64,000 bases of DNA. Source: Agelaius tricolor (taxonomy: Eukaryota > Chordata > Aves > Passeriformes > Icteridae). The notes beneath the pieces were generated by a model. The model did no database searches, was not told the origin of the DNA, and was given only the letters and a program-made list of their open reading frames with translations. Position 1 is the first letter of the stretch. Each line of letters starts with the position of its first letter. Where the stretch lies: positions 6,058,821 to 6,122,820 of the forward strand of contig JALJCS010000038.1 in the NCBI GenBank assembly GCA_023055355.1, written 5' to 3'. This document shows, piece by piece, positions 36,620 through 48,000 of the stretch. A program made the translations under genes and the position numbers.

Positions 36620-36997
36620 ATGTAACACGGCATGGTAATGTAGTGATTCTTATAGGCTATAGGTTTTGTGTATTGTACTAGATTGGTTAGTGAGAAGTAG
36701 AATATTCAACACAGAAGATGATTTATTGTATTGTAATGGGAACTTCACTCTCTTGACCTTTTACTCACTTACCCCTTTTTACTCTCCTATGCTTTTGCTC
36801 TCTTACCTTTTTATGCTCTTACCCTCTCATCCTCTCAACCCCTCTCTTCTCTCAGGCCTGCTCTGAGCTGTGGCTGGCAGCTCCCAGCAGGCCCCTGCAC
36901 CCAGGCCCTTTGCAATAAACCCCAAGTTCCACGACCTGGCTTCAGAGCTCTCTCGTCTCCGTCCGTCCCGACCGTGCTACCCCCTGATGCTCGTACA
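36620..36997 (+). mobile_element. possible solo LTR, plus strand
   Basis: It starts TGTAACACGGCATGG, has a CT-rich U3, a CAATAAACCCC poly(A) signal near 36,913, an R/U5-like CTCTCTCGTCTCCGTCCG, and ends TCGTACA. The layout fits an avian retroviral LTR. The family and target-site duplication were not established. Confidence 0.45.
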
Positions 36998-36999
36998 GG

Positions 37000-38120
37000 T
37001 AGAAACTCACTCACTAGCAAGGAAAAATCCTTCCAAAGCATTTTTTTCTATTTTTATCCTCCAAGTGTCCAACTTCTTTTGCTAAATTTCTACAGATTGG
37101 AGTTCAAATTACCATTTCTGACCAGTGCAGAGACAAATGATGAAACATTCCTGAGTTATTCTTACTCTTCAACTTATGGAAGTAGCCAGCACTCAATTTG
37201 CATGATCTAACCAAAGTAGACATTTCACAGAAAAGCACTTTCTATAGCAATATTGAAAAACTATAGATTGAGGTAAAACTATCAAGTTTCTGCCCTCACT
37301 GGTGGAAAGTCACATGTTGTTTGAAGAGCATCCCACTGAATTTTCTAACGATGTGTAAATGTGTCATCTGGACCACAGGAGATAAAGCAGGGTTAAAACA
37401 CTGAGCAAAACTGAAGTTAACAAACACAAGGTTCATCAACCTTGCAATAGAAGCTTGCAGAAACCTTTCAAGGCTTATCCAATAAAACCCCGTGGCACTT
37501 TGTTCTTCCCCCTCCTCCCAAATCTCCATCCGTCTGAGCCAACATCAGCAGGAAATTTTGCACCGGAAGCTTGCCAGATAAAATAGCTATATCATCTGCC
37601 ATTAGTTTTAGAGAGTTATTCAAAAATAGATTAAAAATTATATATTATTTTTTAGCTGTGTCCTAAGTTAGGGATGGGCCAAGTCTTGTGTCTTTGTCTC
37701 ACAGAAAGGTGGTTCATGTGTCCTTTAATATCATATGTGCAAATATTTCCAATCTGCATTCTGCCTTATCAGAAGGCTAATTACTTTATTATACTATATT
37801 ACATTACATCTAAACTGAATCTGCCAAGTACTCAACCCCGCACACACCACACACTACTCGTGACTGTCACCCAACAGTCCTGACACACACACACACACTT
37901 GGCCCTGACAGGCCAAGGAAACAAAACACCATCACTTTGGGTGAACAATCTCCACGTTGCATTCTACTTCGGCACAAAGGCACAGAAAATGAGATAAGAA
38001 TTGTTTTTCCTTCCTCTGAGGTTCAGAGAACGTGAATCCCAGAAATATTCTTGGGAAGAATTGTGCCTTGCTTTGCTCTGTGAAGAGAAATGGGGTGACA
38101 GGTGCACCCTTGCCTCCAGG
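37000..38120. other. no gene identified
   Basis: A/T-rich single-copy-looking sequence with a short (AC)n run near 37,884-37,900. No frame resembles a known protein and no repeat family is recognised. Confidence 0.4.
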
Positions 38121-38126
38121 GCAAAG

Positions 38127-38180
38127 AATCACGGAATGGTTTGGGTGAGAAGGGACGTTGAGGTTTATCTTTGATTTATC
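38127..38180 (-). mobile_element. CR1 LINE 3'-end fragment
   Basis: AGAATCACGGAATGGTTTGGGTGAGAAGGGACGTTGAGG is, on the minus strand, a diverged version of the conserved CR1 3' end (CCCTTCCAACCCAAACCATT, then TCTATGATTCT repeats). CR1 dominates bird genomes, so this supports an avian source. The fragment is very short and 5'-truncated. Confidence 0.75.
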
Positions 38181-38980
38181 CAACACTTCAACAGGCAAGA
38201 GGGGGCTCATCTGCTTCAGAGCTGCTTGCTTTTCTCACACCTTTCACAAGCAAAGCCTGAAGCAACCCCTCCCAAGTTGCCCTATCGACCAGGGGACCCC
38301 TCAGCACTCGGTGACACTGCCAGCAAAACCTCAAACTTTTACTCACACAGGGACGAGGCCGTGCACTCAGTTGTAACCCAGATTCTCTTTTTCCAGCAGT
38401 AGCCTCGAACTTCCTTTGTTCTCTCTGCAGGCCTTTTTGCAAGCACACCAATTAACAGACTACACAAGTTTCACCAGCAGACTTCAGCTAAATCCAAAAT
38501 TGGTTTCTACCCCGAGTAAAATTTCCAACCCCCTGTCTCACCTGCGATGTTTGGAGATCAAAGGTCCTGGGCAGGGTGCAGGCCCATGGACACAAATGCC
38601 ATCCCTTTTCCAAGGGAAACAAAATTCATCACCCCAGTTTCCTTACATCAGTTTGCCAAAGACGTTCACCGCTCCCAGGTCACTCAGAGTTCTTGTTGGC
38701 TGCAGACTCGGTCTTGGAATTATGGAGTTATGCTTCCTCCTAACACTTATCTCCTCACCTCAGCCCCCTGCTGCTGCGTCCCCTTCTCCACCCCTAACCC
38801 TACTCTATTTTCCAGCCCGCCCTTAACCCGTCCCACCACACTTCCCGCTCCATCCGTTACTTCACCCACCGCCCACCCGTGAGTCCCCTGCAGCAGCACG
38901 CAGGAGCCCGAGCCCTCGGATGACGGCGCAGCTCTCGCAGCAGGACAACACCCAAGCGAGACAGGCAGGGACAACGTCTG
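38181..38980. other. no gene identified
   Basis: Mixed-composition sequence with open frames up to 136 codons on the plus strand (38,416-38,826) that lack recognisable domains. It leads into the G-rich subtelomeric minisatellite. Confidence 0.35.
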
Positions 38981-39235
38981 TGGGCTGCAGGGTGTCACAA
39001 GGGGCTGTGGGCTGAGGGGAGGGGGTTGGAGGGTGACACAGAGGATGGGGGGAGCTGAGAGGCAGAAGGGGGCGTTAGGAGCAACTGGGGGGCTCCAGGG
39101 TGGCACAGAGATGCTGAGAGGCTGAGAGCGGGGAGCTTGAGGGTGACAAGAAGAGGGTGAGGGGAAGCAGATGCCTTGAGGGGCAAAGTGGGGGCTGCTT
39201 GAGGGTGACAGGTGAACCACCCCTCACACCACCCC
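38981..39235 (+). repeat. G-rich minisatellite (GAGGGTGACA... GGGGCTGAGGGG)
   Basis: Repeated blocks such as TTGGAGGGTGACACAGAGG, GAGAGGCTGAGAG and GGGGCAAAGTGGGGGCTGCTTGAGGGTGACA with irregular period. A second copy of the block is at 40,190-40,480. Confidence 0.7.
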
Positions 39236-39530
39236 TAACCTTACCCTAAAAACCACCCCTAACCAGGTGGAGAGTGCACGGTGGAGGCCAGGGGGTCAAG
39301 GGACAATGTCAGAGGTCTCGGGCTGGCACGCAGACATTGCGGGCTGAGGGGCAAGGAGGGGGAGGCTTGACAGATGGAGAGCTCACACCGAGGGTTAGGG
39401 GTACAAAGGACACAGGGTACCAGGTAGGGTTAGGGTACAGGTGCAGCAGCCCTCAACCCAACCCCAAGGTCACCCTAAAGAGCACCCCTAGGACCCCAGT
39501 TTTCCCCAACAGCAGCACAAGGCAGTAACC
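39236..39530. repeat. interstitial telomere-like scraps
   Basis: Contains CACCCCTAACCTTACCCTAA and CACCCCTAACC, then AGGGTTAGGGGTACAAAG and GTAGGGTTAGGGTAC. Short degenerate telomeric motifs occur in both orientations within a few hundred bases. Confidence 0.65.
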
Positions 39531-39639
39531 CCAATGCTGGGACAGCCCCAGAAGTCTCCCAGCAGCTGCAGGCAGCAACCCTAATAAACAGGTAGCAATG
39601 ATGTTTGTGGTCTAGAGAGTGACAGGTAGAAGTTGGGTG

Positions 39640-40190
39640 CTGAGCAGTTTTTTAGGGTTTTTTTTAGGGTTTTTCTCATGGCTTTAAAAGGATATTTTAG
39701 GGCTTTTTTTGAGGAGTTTTCCAGGAATTTTCTGGTAACGCTTAGGATACTTTTAGGGCTTTTTCAGGGCTTTTAAAAGATTTTGTTAGGGTATTTTAAG
39801 GGCTTTCTTAGTACTTTTAAGACTTGTTTGGGGGGGGATTTGGGTGTTCTTGGGGTTTTTTTAGGACTATTGAGGGTATGTGGAGGACTTTTTAGGGCTA
39901 GGGTATTTTTAGGGTTTTTGAGGAAATTTTTAGGTTTTTTAGGATCTTATCAGGGCATTTTAAGGATTTTGGGGTATTTTTGAGCTCTTTTTGGACTATT
40001 TAGGGTATATTTAGGGATTTCTAAAGGTTCTTTGGGGATTTTTAGGGGTTTTTTAAAAGTAGGATATTTCCAGTGTATTCTAACAGCATTCTGAGGCTGT
40101 TTTTAGGTTTTCATGGGGTTTTTAGGACATTTTGAAGATTAGGAGGTTTTCAGGGAATTTTTAGGTTTTTTTAGGGTCTTTTCATGGCAC
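39640..40190 (+). repeat. degenerate TTTTAGGG tract
   Basis: About 550 bp in which TTTTTAGGG, TTTTTAGGATC and TTTTAGGGCTTTTTCAGGGC recur at 10-30-bp intervals. It looks like very old or error-prone telomere-like sequence. The same segment type occurs at 29,630-29,760 and 40,690-40,830, each following a GATGATGTTTG/GATGACATCTGTGG-type leader. Confidence 0.75.
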
Positions 40191-40560
40191 AACACATGGA
40201 GGCTGAGGGGCAGCTTGAGGGGCACTGTGGGGGCTTGAGGGTGACAGAGGCTGGGAGCTGAGGGAGGAACAGGGAGAGGGGACAGCGGGTGACACACAGA
40301 GATGCTGAGGGTGGCAGGGGCAGCTGTAGGGTGACACAGAGAAGCTGGGGGCTGAGGGGCAAAGGAGAGGGGTCAAGGGTGACACACAGGAGCTGAGGGC
40401 TGGGGGGCAGAGGGACCAGTTGAGGGGTAAAGGGCTTGAGGGCTGGACAGTCCAGTGGAGATCAGGGGTACAGGGTACAGCTGTACCACCCCTCACCCCA
40501 GCCTAAGCAGCCCCCCTAAAAACAGCCTTTTCCCCCAACAGCAGCACAACCCAGCAACCC
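40190..40560 (+). repeat. G-rich minisatellite, second copy
   Basis: GGGGCTTGAGGGTGACAGAG, GCTGAGGGTGGCAGGGGCAG and related units mirror 38,981-39,235. The block continues into CAGCAGCACAACCCAGCAACCCTAA, matching 39,510-39,580. Together with the next TTTTAGGG tract it marks a tandem duplication of a composite subtelomeric block. Confidence 0.7.
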
Positions 40561-40835
40561 TAACAGCGAGACCAGACAGCAACCCTCACACAGCAGGACA
40601 ATGACAGAACCCTCAGAGGACAACAGACCCACTACAGAAAGGTAGGGATGACATCTGTGGGCTAGACAGCAAGAGGTAGAGTTTGGAGACTGAGCATGTC
40701 TTTTTGAGGTTTTTTTTCCAGGACTTTTAAAGGTATTTAGGGGATTTTGGAAGGGACTTTTCTGGGACTACTTAGGGTGCTGTTGGGGCTTTTTCAAAGC
40801 CATTTTATGAGTCTTTAGCATATTTGGAAGATTAT
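40561..40835 (+). repeat. second composite block end with TTTTAGGG tract
   Basis: GATGACATCTGTGGGCTAG parallels 39,598-39,617, and a weaker TTTTAGGG-like tract follows. This is the distal copy of the composite repeat. Confidence 0.65.
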
Positions 40836-40902
40836 GGTCAGGGTCAGAGAAAACACCCTCCGAAAAGGCAGAGTTTTAGGACTGCAATGGAATGCTTTAG
40901 AA

Positions 40903-40985
40903 AGGGGCCAGCAGTGGCACAGCGGGTTGGGTCCCACGCTGCCAGTCCAAAGGTTGTAAGTTTTAGACCCAGCTAAGTTGTTGTG
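40903..40985 (+). repeat. tRNA-like sequence (possible SINE or tRNA relic)
   Basis: CAGTGGCACAGCGGGTTGGG resembles a tRNA A box, and GGTTGTAAGTTTTAGACCC resembles a degenerate B box at plausible spacing. The ends do not pair well, so it is not a functional tRNA. It could be a tRNA-derived SINE head or chance. Confidence 0.3.
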
Positions 40986-41039
40986 GTTAGGGTTAGATGC
41001 TCTCAGCTTTGGTCTGGGAGAACTTCTGCACAGAAAAAC

Positions 41040-41335
41040 TCACCCCCCGCGTTTCCCGACGCCAGTTTGCAGGAGGTGCTCAGCACTGCCAGGGCAGCCC
41101 GAGTTCTCGGCGGAGGCAGCTTTGCTCCCGGAGAAATCCTGCGCCGGCCCTCTTCCCCGTAAAGCCAAACTCAGCCCCGCTGCGCGTCGACGTCCGTTCG
41201 CAGGAGGCACGTGGCACTCCAAGGGCGGCAAGAGTTCTCGGCTTTGGCAGCCGCGGTCCGTGAGAAGTCGTTCTCTGCGGTTTTGGAGGCCGAATCGCAG
41301 TTTTGCCCACGGGCACACAGAGAGGAAAGACGGTT
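41040..41335 (+). promoter_or_regulatory. CpG-rich direct duplication, possible promoter of the downstream tandem units
   Basis: Two diverged copies about 130 bp apart (about 41,047-41,150 and 41,181-41,278), each with GCAGGAGG ... AGAGTTCTCGGC-type sequence and many CpGs. It is the only CpG island at the 5' side of the 43-51 kb exon-bearing array on the plus strand. A promoter role is inference only. Confidence 0.35.
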
Positions 41336-41339
41336 AATT

Positions 41340-43100
41340 TCCTTAGAAAGGAAAGTCTGGCACCCCATGGTTTAAGGGGCAGACGAAGGGCTGTGCAGAG
41401 GAAGGAACTCATCACAGGACCTCTCTTCACCTCAAGCCCCACTCCAAGGTCTAGCAGCCCCCTGTGTGCCCAGCTGCTTTCAGAGGGTTACCCAGGCACA
41501 CCCGCACAGGGAGCCGCTAGTCCAGAGGGGCTAACAGGGGCATCCCAAGGGTCCCTCCAGGAACTACGGTCGGAGCATCCAGCACGGACTAGGGAGCAGC
41601 CGGACCCACCCGGGCACGGAGCATCACTTTGAGAAAATGCCAAGGGAAGAGCCCTTTTGCCAAGGGTCAGCATCCGAGCAGGCCAGGCAGCATGTGGGGT
41701 TCCAGGAGAGAGCTTTCAACTTTCCCCTTTTACTGTGTCAGTCCCTCCCCAGGGCCCCCAGACCCTCCACAGCACTCCCAGAAAGGAGAGGGGTTATTAG
41801 GAGAAAAAGGGTTTAGAAAAAAGGCAAAAAGCTTCCTTTTCCTTTATTTTTTGTGTTCAAACTGGGAGGGACTCTGCTTCCCCTGCAATTTTAATGGTCT
41901 CAGTTGAAAGAATCCCTGCCTTTTCTATGCTGTTTGGGGTGTTAATTGACAGGGAGTCCTCATTTTCTATTATTTTCTAGTTTAAGTAGAAGGGGAAAAT
42001 ATTGAAAATGTTTCTTATGGGTTTGAATTTAGGGTAGCCGGCCACTTTTTGTTGTCCTGAGGCCTAAATTGAGGGAGAAGCCCAGCTATCCCTCCGTAAG
42101 AGTTTGAACTGAGGGAAAAATCCCTCTTTTTTCATCACTGGAGAGATTTAAAGTGATGAAAACCCCTCTTTTCCCAGTACTTAAGGAGAATAAATCAAAG
42201 GGCAGAAGCTATTTATTTGCTATTGTATTAGTTTCAGTAGAGGTAACTGCCCCATTTCCTCTGTTTAAGGGGTGCACTGGAAGGAAGCTCTGCCTTTTTC
42301 AGCATTTTAAGGGTTTAAAACTACATTTCAGGGCCCTTCTTTCTGTGCCGTAGGACCAAGTACCTCAGAGCAGGGTGAGCCTGGCATGCACTTAACCCTT
42401 ACACTGCCTGGGAAGCTTTTATTTTTCTTATTTTTACTTATAATGTAGATAGGCCTAATTAGAGGTCCCAAGGAGACTTAGACTATTCATATCATAAGCA
42501 TTCTTCTCCACCCAGCTCAGTCACACGTGAAGTACTACTTAGTAGCCACTAAGGAATAATTATAAGTAAGTTAACAGCAAATTACCCAATTTATCTAGTT
42601 ATGCTGCCTAAACAGAAAGTTATATTTCTTACCAGTTTTCTACCCTTTTACTCTAAGTAGTTGTTGCAAAAAAGAAAGTGCTGTTATTTTTCTGAAGAGT
42701 TTTCTTCTATAACAAGCCCTTTGCTCCCCTTGAATTTGAGTCATAGGAGCCAAACAGCTGTAGCTTCTCTGAGGGCTTTTATGCCCGGTGGGATCAGCCC
42801 CCTCCCTTTTCCTGGGTGCCATGGGAACGAGAGGCGGGCACCATCAGGGGTATATTAACCCCAGCTTTTGCTGAGGGGGTTCATTCCCTCTCTGGGCTGT
42901 GCTAGGATAGATAGCCTCTCATTTCAGAGAAGAGGCTCTTTCAGCTTATCTTAGCTTGTTTTCAGTAGGTGCTTCTGGCCATCTAAAGCAACAGAGGCTT
43001 TAAAGATCCTGTGAAGAAAACAGCATAGAATACAGGGACTATTTAAGTTCACAATTTTGGGTTTTGTGTTTAGGGGTGGTAAAGTGCATTTGTAATTTCT
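41340..43100. other. uncharacterised, no gene recognised
   Basis: Low-complexity-leaning sequence with recurring AAGCTCTGCCTTTTTC-, TTTAAGGGTTTAAA- and GGGAGAA-type strings that suggest a decayed tandem repeat. No frame over 110 codons. It could be a first intron of the downstream array. Confidence 0.35.
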
Positions 43101-43137
43101 GGTTTTGTTTGTATTTTGTTTTGTATTTTTTTTTTAG

Positions 43138-43741
43138 GAAGAGCGCAGCTTCCAGAGGCTCCAGGTTGTGTCAGCTACAACACTTTTCAGCAGATTCATC
43201 ATGTCACAAGAGGGATCTGCCCAGTGTCAAAGATAATGTTTGAGATTGAGGCTTCAGGTGAGTTGAGGATTGTGACTGGGAGAGGGAGGCTGAGCAGGTA
43301 TCCAGTTAGGAGGTATTGTTGGGGGGGGTGGTTTTGAAGGCAGCAGGGTGAGAAAGGGTGATTATTTGAGGCCCCCCCCACCCCAAGGCTTTTTAGAAGC
43401 CTAGCAGAGGCATTCACATGTCTTACAGCACACAAGGTCATCCACTGCACTCACAGGAATGCTATTTTACTTTGCCTTTCTCTAACCCATGTGCCACTCA
43501 TAATAATGGCCACAGCCTTGGAATCAGGATGAAGCTGGAGCCTGAAGGAGCCAGGCACACTCAGGAGAGGGCAAGTATCTGACTTGCTGGGATTTGGCCC
43601 ACATAACTCTGTACTCATACTTTGGTTTTGTTTTTCTTTATTGTAGCTGACCGAGAGGCTAACAGGCGATCACGGGGCCCTCCGAGGCAGACTCATTTCA
43701 GGTGCAACGCGGACCCACATCACCGATCATCCAAAAGATAA
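43138..43741 (+). CDS. candidate two-exon ORF at the 5' end of the array (speculative)
   Basis: Exon 43138-43257 (T-rich tract then TTTTTAG acceptor; TTCAG|GTGAGT donor) is open as RAQLPEAPGCVSYNTF and onward, ending EIEAS in phase 1. It joins in phase to 43647-43741 (TTTATTGTAG acceptor), open as DREANRRSRGPPRQ and onward to SSKR and a TAA. About 71 codons in all. No start codon or upstream partner is fixed; the first exon needs a preceding exon ending in phase 1. I recognise no family. It may be a partial or decayed copy of the tandem unit, or a non-coding transcript. Confidence 0.3.
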
Positions 43742-44806
43742 GTCAGGGCCACGGCCTGGAGATAGGATGATGGGAGAGCAGTGGGTTGGGAGTTCCTGGG
43801 ACAGATTTAAAAATTAGCAGAGGGAAAAGTAATCGTCTCCAAGGGGCCTCTTAGGACAGCTAAAGGGAGAGGTTCTACTTTTGACGGCAGCTTTCAGGCA
43901 GGCAGCGCAGAACAGTTCCGGTCCACGTCGTGTTGTCCGGTGTACCATGTTACCTAGTGTGTCTTTGGGGTCCCTTTTGACTTTTCCCCTCGAGACCCTC
44001 ACCACAAGCATAATGTGTTGTGTTTGTTGTCCCCCTGTTTGTCACGTTCCGTGTCACGGGTGTCCGCACATATTTGTGCCGGAGCTGCTCTGCCCTGCCC
44101 TGCCGCATAGCCTGCTGCAACAGGACAAGTCCCAGGGACTTGCAGTTTGTGGGGTGTTGCCAGACTCTAGATGATATTCCTAGACAGACAGAAGATATTT
44201 GGAGCTGTGAAGTTATCCCACAGCCCTTTGACTTTTGTCCTCACTTTCTTTCAGACGCAGAAGGATAAAATCCAGGGCAAAATCCATCCACCCATCCTGA
44301 GTGAGGAGGTTCCCCCGAGCAGGTCAGTCACTGTTTGTCTCTGCAGGGGGAGTGTAAAGTGTGACTTTGTTACAGCACTGTTCTTTTTCTTTTCAGGAGG
44401 TAAAGCTGGGTATCAGCAGTCAAGATGAGGTGGGCAAGGTGAGCATTGAGTAGCGTCCAGAAGCAGTTGTTATTGCTCCAGTCTCACTTTCCGGTGCAAC
44501 TCTAAGCATCTGTTCCCGTTTCTGCGCTTTAGGCAATCCACTCGGAGTACGCCGAGCCCCAGTCACCAACCGGCCGACGCACCGGGTGCGCCGCTCTCCC
44601 CAGCCCTGCGGAAGAATCACGGGACTCGTTGATGAAGCCTCTGCCTTTTCTATTTAAAGGTGTCACCAGGGTAGCCTTGGGCACGGGCCGAGGAGTCAGG
44701 AGTCACGGTGAGTCAGGGAAGTAGGGAGGAGGAGCTAGGGTCCGCTCAGGTTTCAGCAATGCCACATGACCTCGTCTCCTTTTAACCCAGGCTTACCCCC
44801 GTGACA

Positions 44807-45012
44807 ATGGCATCAGCCTCGGAGCGTGGCCGAAGAGTGCGGCCCCAGGAGCCGGGCATTCTTAGGAGAACGGTGAGTAGCAGAATTGTTGGGTTTTGGT
44901 CAGTTTGCTGCAGAGATCATGCATTGATATTTGAATTTCTTTCATGTAGCTGACTAAGAAACAACAGGGAGTTGTTGAACAACAGTGCCAGCAGGAACTT
45001 CCCAGATGTTGA
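44807..45012 (+). CDS. candidate small two-exon ORF in the second unit (speculative)
   Basis: An ATG at 44807 inside an exon-like block (acceptor AACCCAG at 44790) reads MASASERGRRVRPQEPGILR to a GTGAGT donor at 44873. It joins in phase 0 to 44950-45012 (TTCATGTAG acceptor), reading LTKKQQGVVEQQCQQELPRC and a TGA. 42 codons. The next copies carry ACG in place of this ATG but keep the frame SER...RSVRP and the splice sites. Function unknown. Confidence 0.25.
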
Positions 45013-48000
45013 GGCTGCCTTCTTTTGCACCTGACATGGATAGGCATCCCCAGATGTCCGAGAGATAAGTAGAGGGCTACAACCCACAGAGGGGATGAAA
45101 GCGGGGCACAGGGTAGGGACCCACCGGGAGGGGTTTTTGAGTCTTCTTTGGAGATGGGGGTGTCCATGAAGCGGACACCTTAGGCCCCATAAAAGGAAAG
45201 CCTGACTTTTGATCACAGTGCTGAGGCACGCAGGGCAGAGCAGTCCCGGTGTGTATCGTGTCATTTGTCTTTTGTGTATTATGTGTTGTTTGCATATGTC
45301 ATGTCTTTTACCTTAGGCCTTGGTGGGGCCTGTCAGAAACCCTGGCATCATTGTTAGCATCTGTGATCTCTGCATTCCTTGGCCTGGCACCCATGCCATA
45401 GAACTTTTGACTCGGGAGCTCAGACAGGCATCAGACTCTCTTGTGTCTTTAGAAGCATCCGGTCAGCTGTCTTTTCAGGTCTTGTTCTGAGCTGTATGGA
45501 CAGCTATGTCCCGCCAGGATCCATTATGGCGGACTAGGACTCGAAAGAACATGAGGGCAGGTAGAGGCTTCTGGCTGTATGATTCTTGGGCATCCATCTT
45601 TGCAGTTCTTGGAATAAATCATTCGGTTAGCATCTTTTTCCTCCAGGTTTCTCTGAGCCTCATCAGCTCACCGTCGGTCTCACCTCGGTCATCTCCTTTT
45701 GCATCTTCTCAGTCCTCGCAGCCATTTTCCTTGCCAGGAGATTTCTGTCCGTGTCGTGTTCCCGTTGTTTGTCACGTCCTGTCCCGTGTCACGGGTGTCT
45801 GCACACATTTGTGCCGGAGCTGCTCTGCCCTGCCGCATAGCCTGGTGCAATAGGAGAAGTCCCGGGGACTTGAAGTTTGTAATGCGGGGTGTGGTTGGAC
45901 TCTAGATGGACACAAGATATCTGGAGCTCTTAAGTTATCCTGCAACAGTTTGACTCTTGTCCTAACTTTTTTTTCAGATTCAGATGGATTAAATCTGTGC
46001 CAGAGGGCCCCATCCCGGGTGAGTAGTTTCCCCCGAGCAGGTGAGGCACCATTTGTCTCTGCAACAGAAGTGTATGTGGTGACTCTGTTACAGCTCTGTT
46101 CTTTGTCTTTCTTTTTAGGAACTAAGTCTGGATACCAGCAGTCAAGGTGAGCAGTGGAGAGAAGTAGCTGTTATTGCTCCAGTCTCAGTTTCTGGTGCTG
46201 CTCTAAGCTTCCATTCTCTTTTTTGTGCCTTAGGCAATCCACTCGGAGCCTGCCAAGCCCCTGTCACCAGCCGGCCGATGCACCGGGTTCCCCGCACGTG
46301 TGAGCCCTGTGGATGCATTACAGGACCTGGTGATGAAACCCTGAACTCTTCTATTTAAAGGTGCCATCCAGGTGGCCTTCAGCAGCTGCCGAGGAGTTGC
46401 GGTGAGTAGGGGAAGTAGGGAGGAGGAGCCAGGTTCCACTCAGGCTTCAGCCATGCCAAATCACCTCCTCTCCTCTTAACCCAGGCACCCCCTGTGACGA
46501 CAGCCTCGGTCTCCGAGCGTGCCCGAAGCGTGCGGCCCGAGCAGCTGAGCATTCTTAGGAGCAGGGTGAGTAGCAGACTTGTGGGGTTTTGGCCGATGGG
46601 CTGCCAAGATCGGGCACTGATGTTTGGTTTTTTTTAATACAGCTGTCTAAGAGACACCAGCCCGGTGCCAGCAGGACCTTCCCAGCTGATGAAGTGGCCT
46701 TTCTTCGCACCGGAGACCGGCATCCCCAGATGTCCGAGAGATAAGTAGAGGGCCACGACCCACAGAGGGAATGAAAGCAGGGTGCTGGTTTGGGAATCAC
46801 TGGGAGGGGTTTTTGAGTCCGCTTTGGAGGTGGGGGGTGTCCATGAAGCGGCCCCTTAGGCCCCATAAAAGGAAAGCCTGACTTTTCATCACAGTGCTGA
46901 GGTATGCAGGGCAGAGCAGTCCCGGTGTGTATCGTGTCACTTGTCTTTTGTGTATTATGTGTTGTTTGCATATGTCATGTCTTTTACCTTAGGCCTTGGT
47001 GGGGCCTGTCAGAAACCCTGGCATCATTGTTAGCATCTGCGATCTCTGCATTCCTTGGCCTGGCACCCATGCCATAGAACTTTTGACTCGGGAGCTCAGA
47101 CAGGCATCAGACTCTCTTGTGTCTTTAGAAGCATCCGGTCAGCTGTCTTTTCAGGTCTTGTTCTGAGCTGTATGGACAGCTATGTCCCGCCAGGATCCAT
47201 TAAGGCAGACTTGGACTTGAAAGAACATGAGGGCAGGTAGAGGCTTCTGGCTGTAGGATTCTCGGGCATCCATTTTTTCAGTTCTTGGAATAAATCATTC
47301 AGTTAGCATCTTCTTCCTTCAGTGTTTTCTGAGCCTCGTCAGCTTGCCATCGGTCTCACCTCGGTCATCTCATTTGGCATCTTCTCAGTCCTTGCAGTCA
47401 TCCTTCTTGCCCAGAGATTTCTGTCTGTGTTGTGTGCCCATTGTTTGTCGTGTCCTGTCTGTCCCGTGTCACGGGTGTCTGCACACATTTGTGCCGGAGC
47501 TGCTCTGCCCTGCCACATAGCCTGGTGTAATAGGAGAAGCCCCGGGGAGTTGAAGGTTGTAATGTGGGCTCTACTTGGACTCTAGATGCTATTCCTATAT
47601 TGACCTAAGGTGTTTGTAGCTTTTGAGTTATCGTGCAGGTGTTTGACATATGTTCTAACTTTCTTTCAGGTGCAGATGCATTGCATCCATGGCAGAGCCC
47701 CCCATCCTGGGTGAGGGGGTTGCCACAAGCAGGTCAGTCACCATTTGTCTGTGCAGGGGGAGTGTCAAGTGTGACCCTATTACAGCGCTGTTTTTTGTCT
47801 TTATTTTTAGGAAGTATAGCTGGATCCCAGCAGTCAAGTTCAAGAGAGCAAGGTGAGCAGTAGCCTTTCTTGTTGCTGAGGTCTGAATTCTAAGGGGGCA
47901 AGTCTAAGTCTCCATTCTCATTTTTGTGCCTTAGGCAATCCACTCGGAGCACGCCAAGCTCCCGTCCCCACCCGGCCGACGGACCGAATTTTCCACCCTG

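Noticed and set aside
40903..40985. Functional tRNA gene
   Set aside because: Acceptor and anticodon stems do not pair convincingly; kept only as a tRNA-like sequence.
45506..45853. 115-codon Ser-rich frame (SLSLISSPSVSP...) in the second unit
   Set aside because: It runs through apparent intron and splice sites and competes with the hydrophobic frame of the same block; no support as a single exon.
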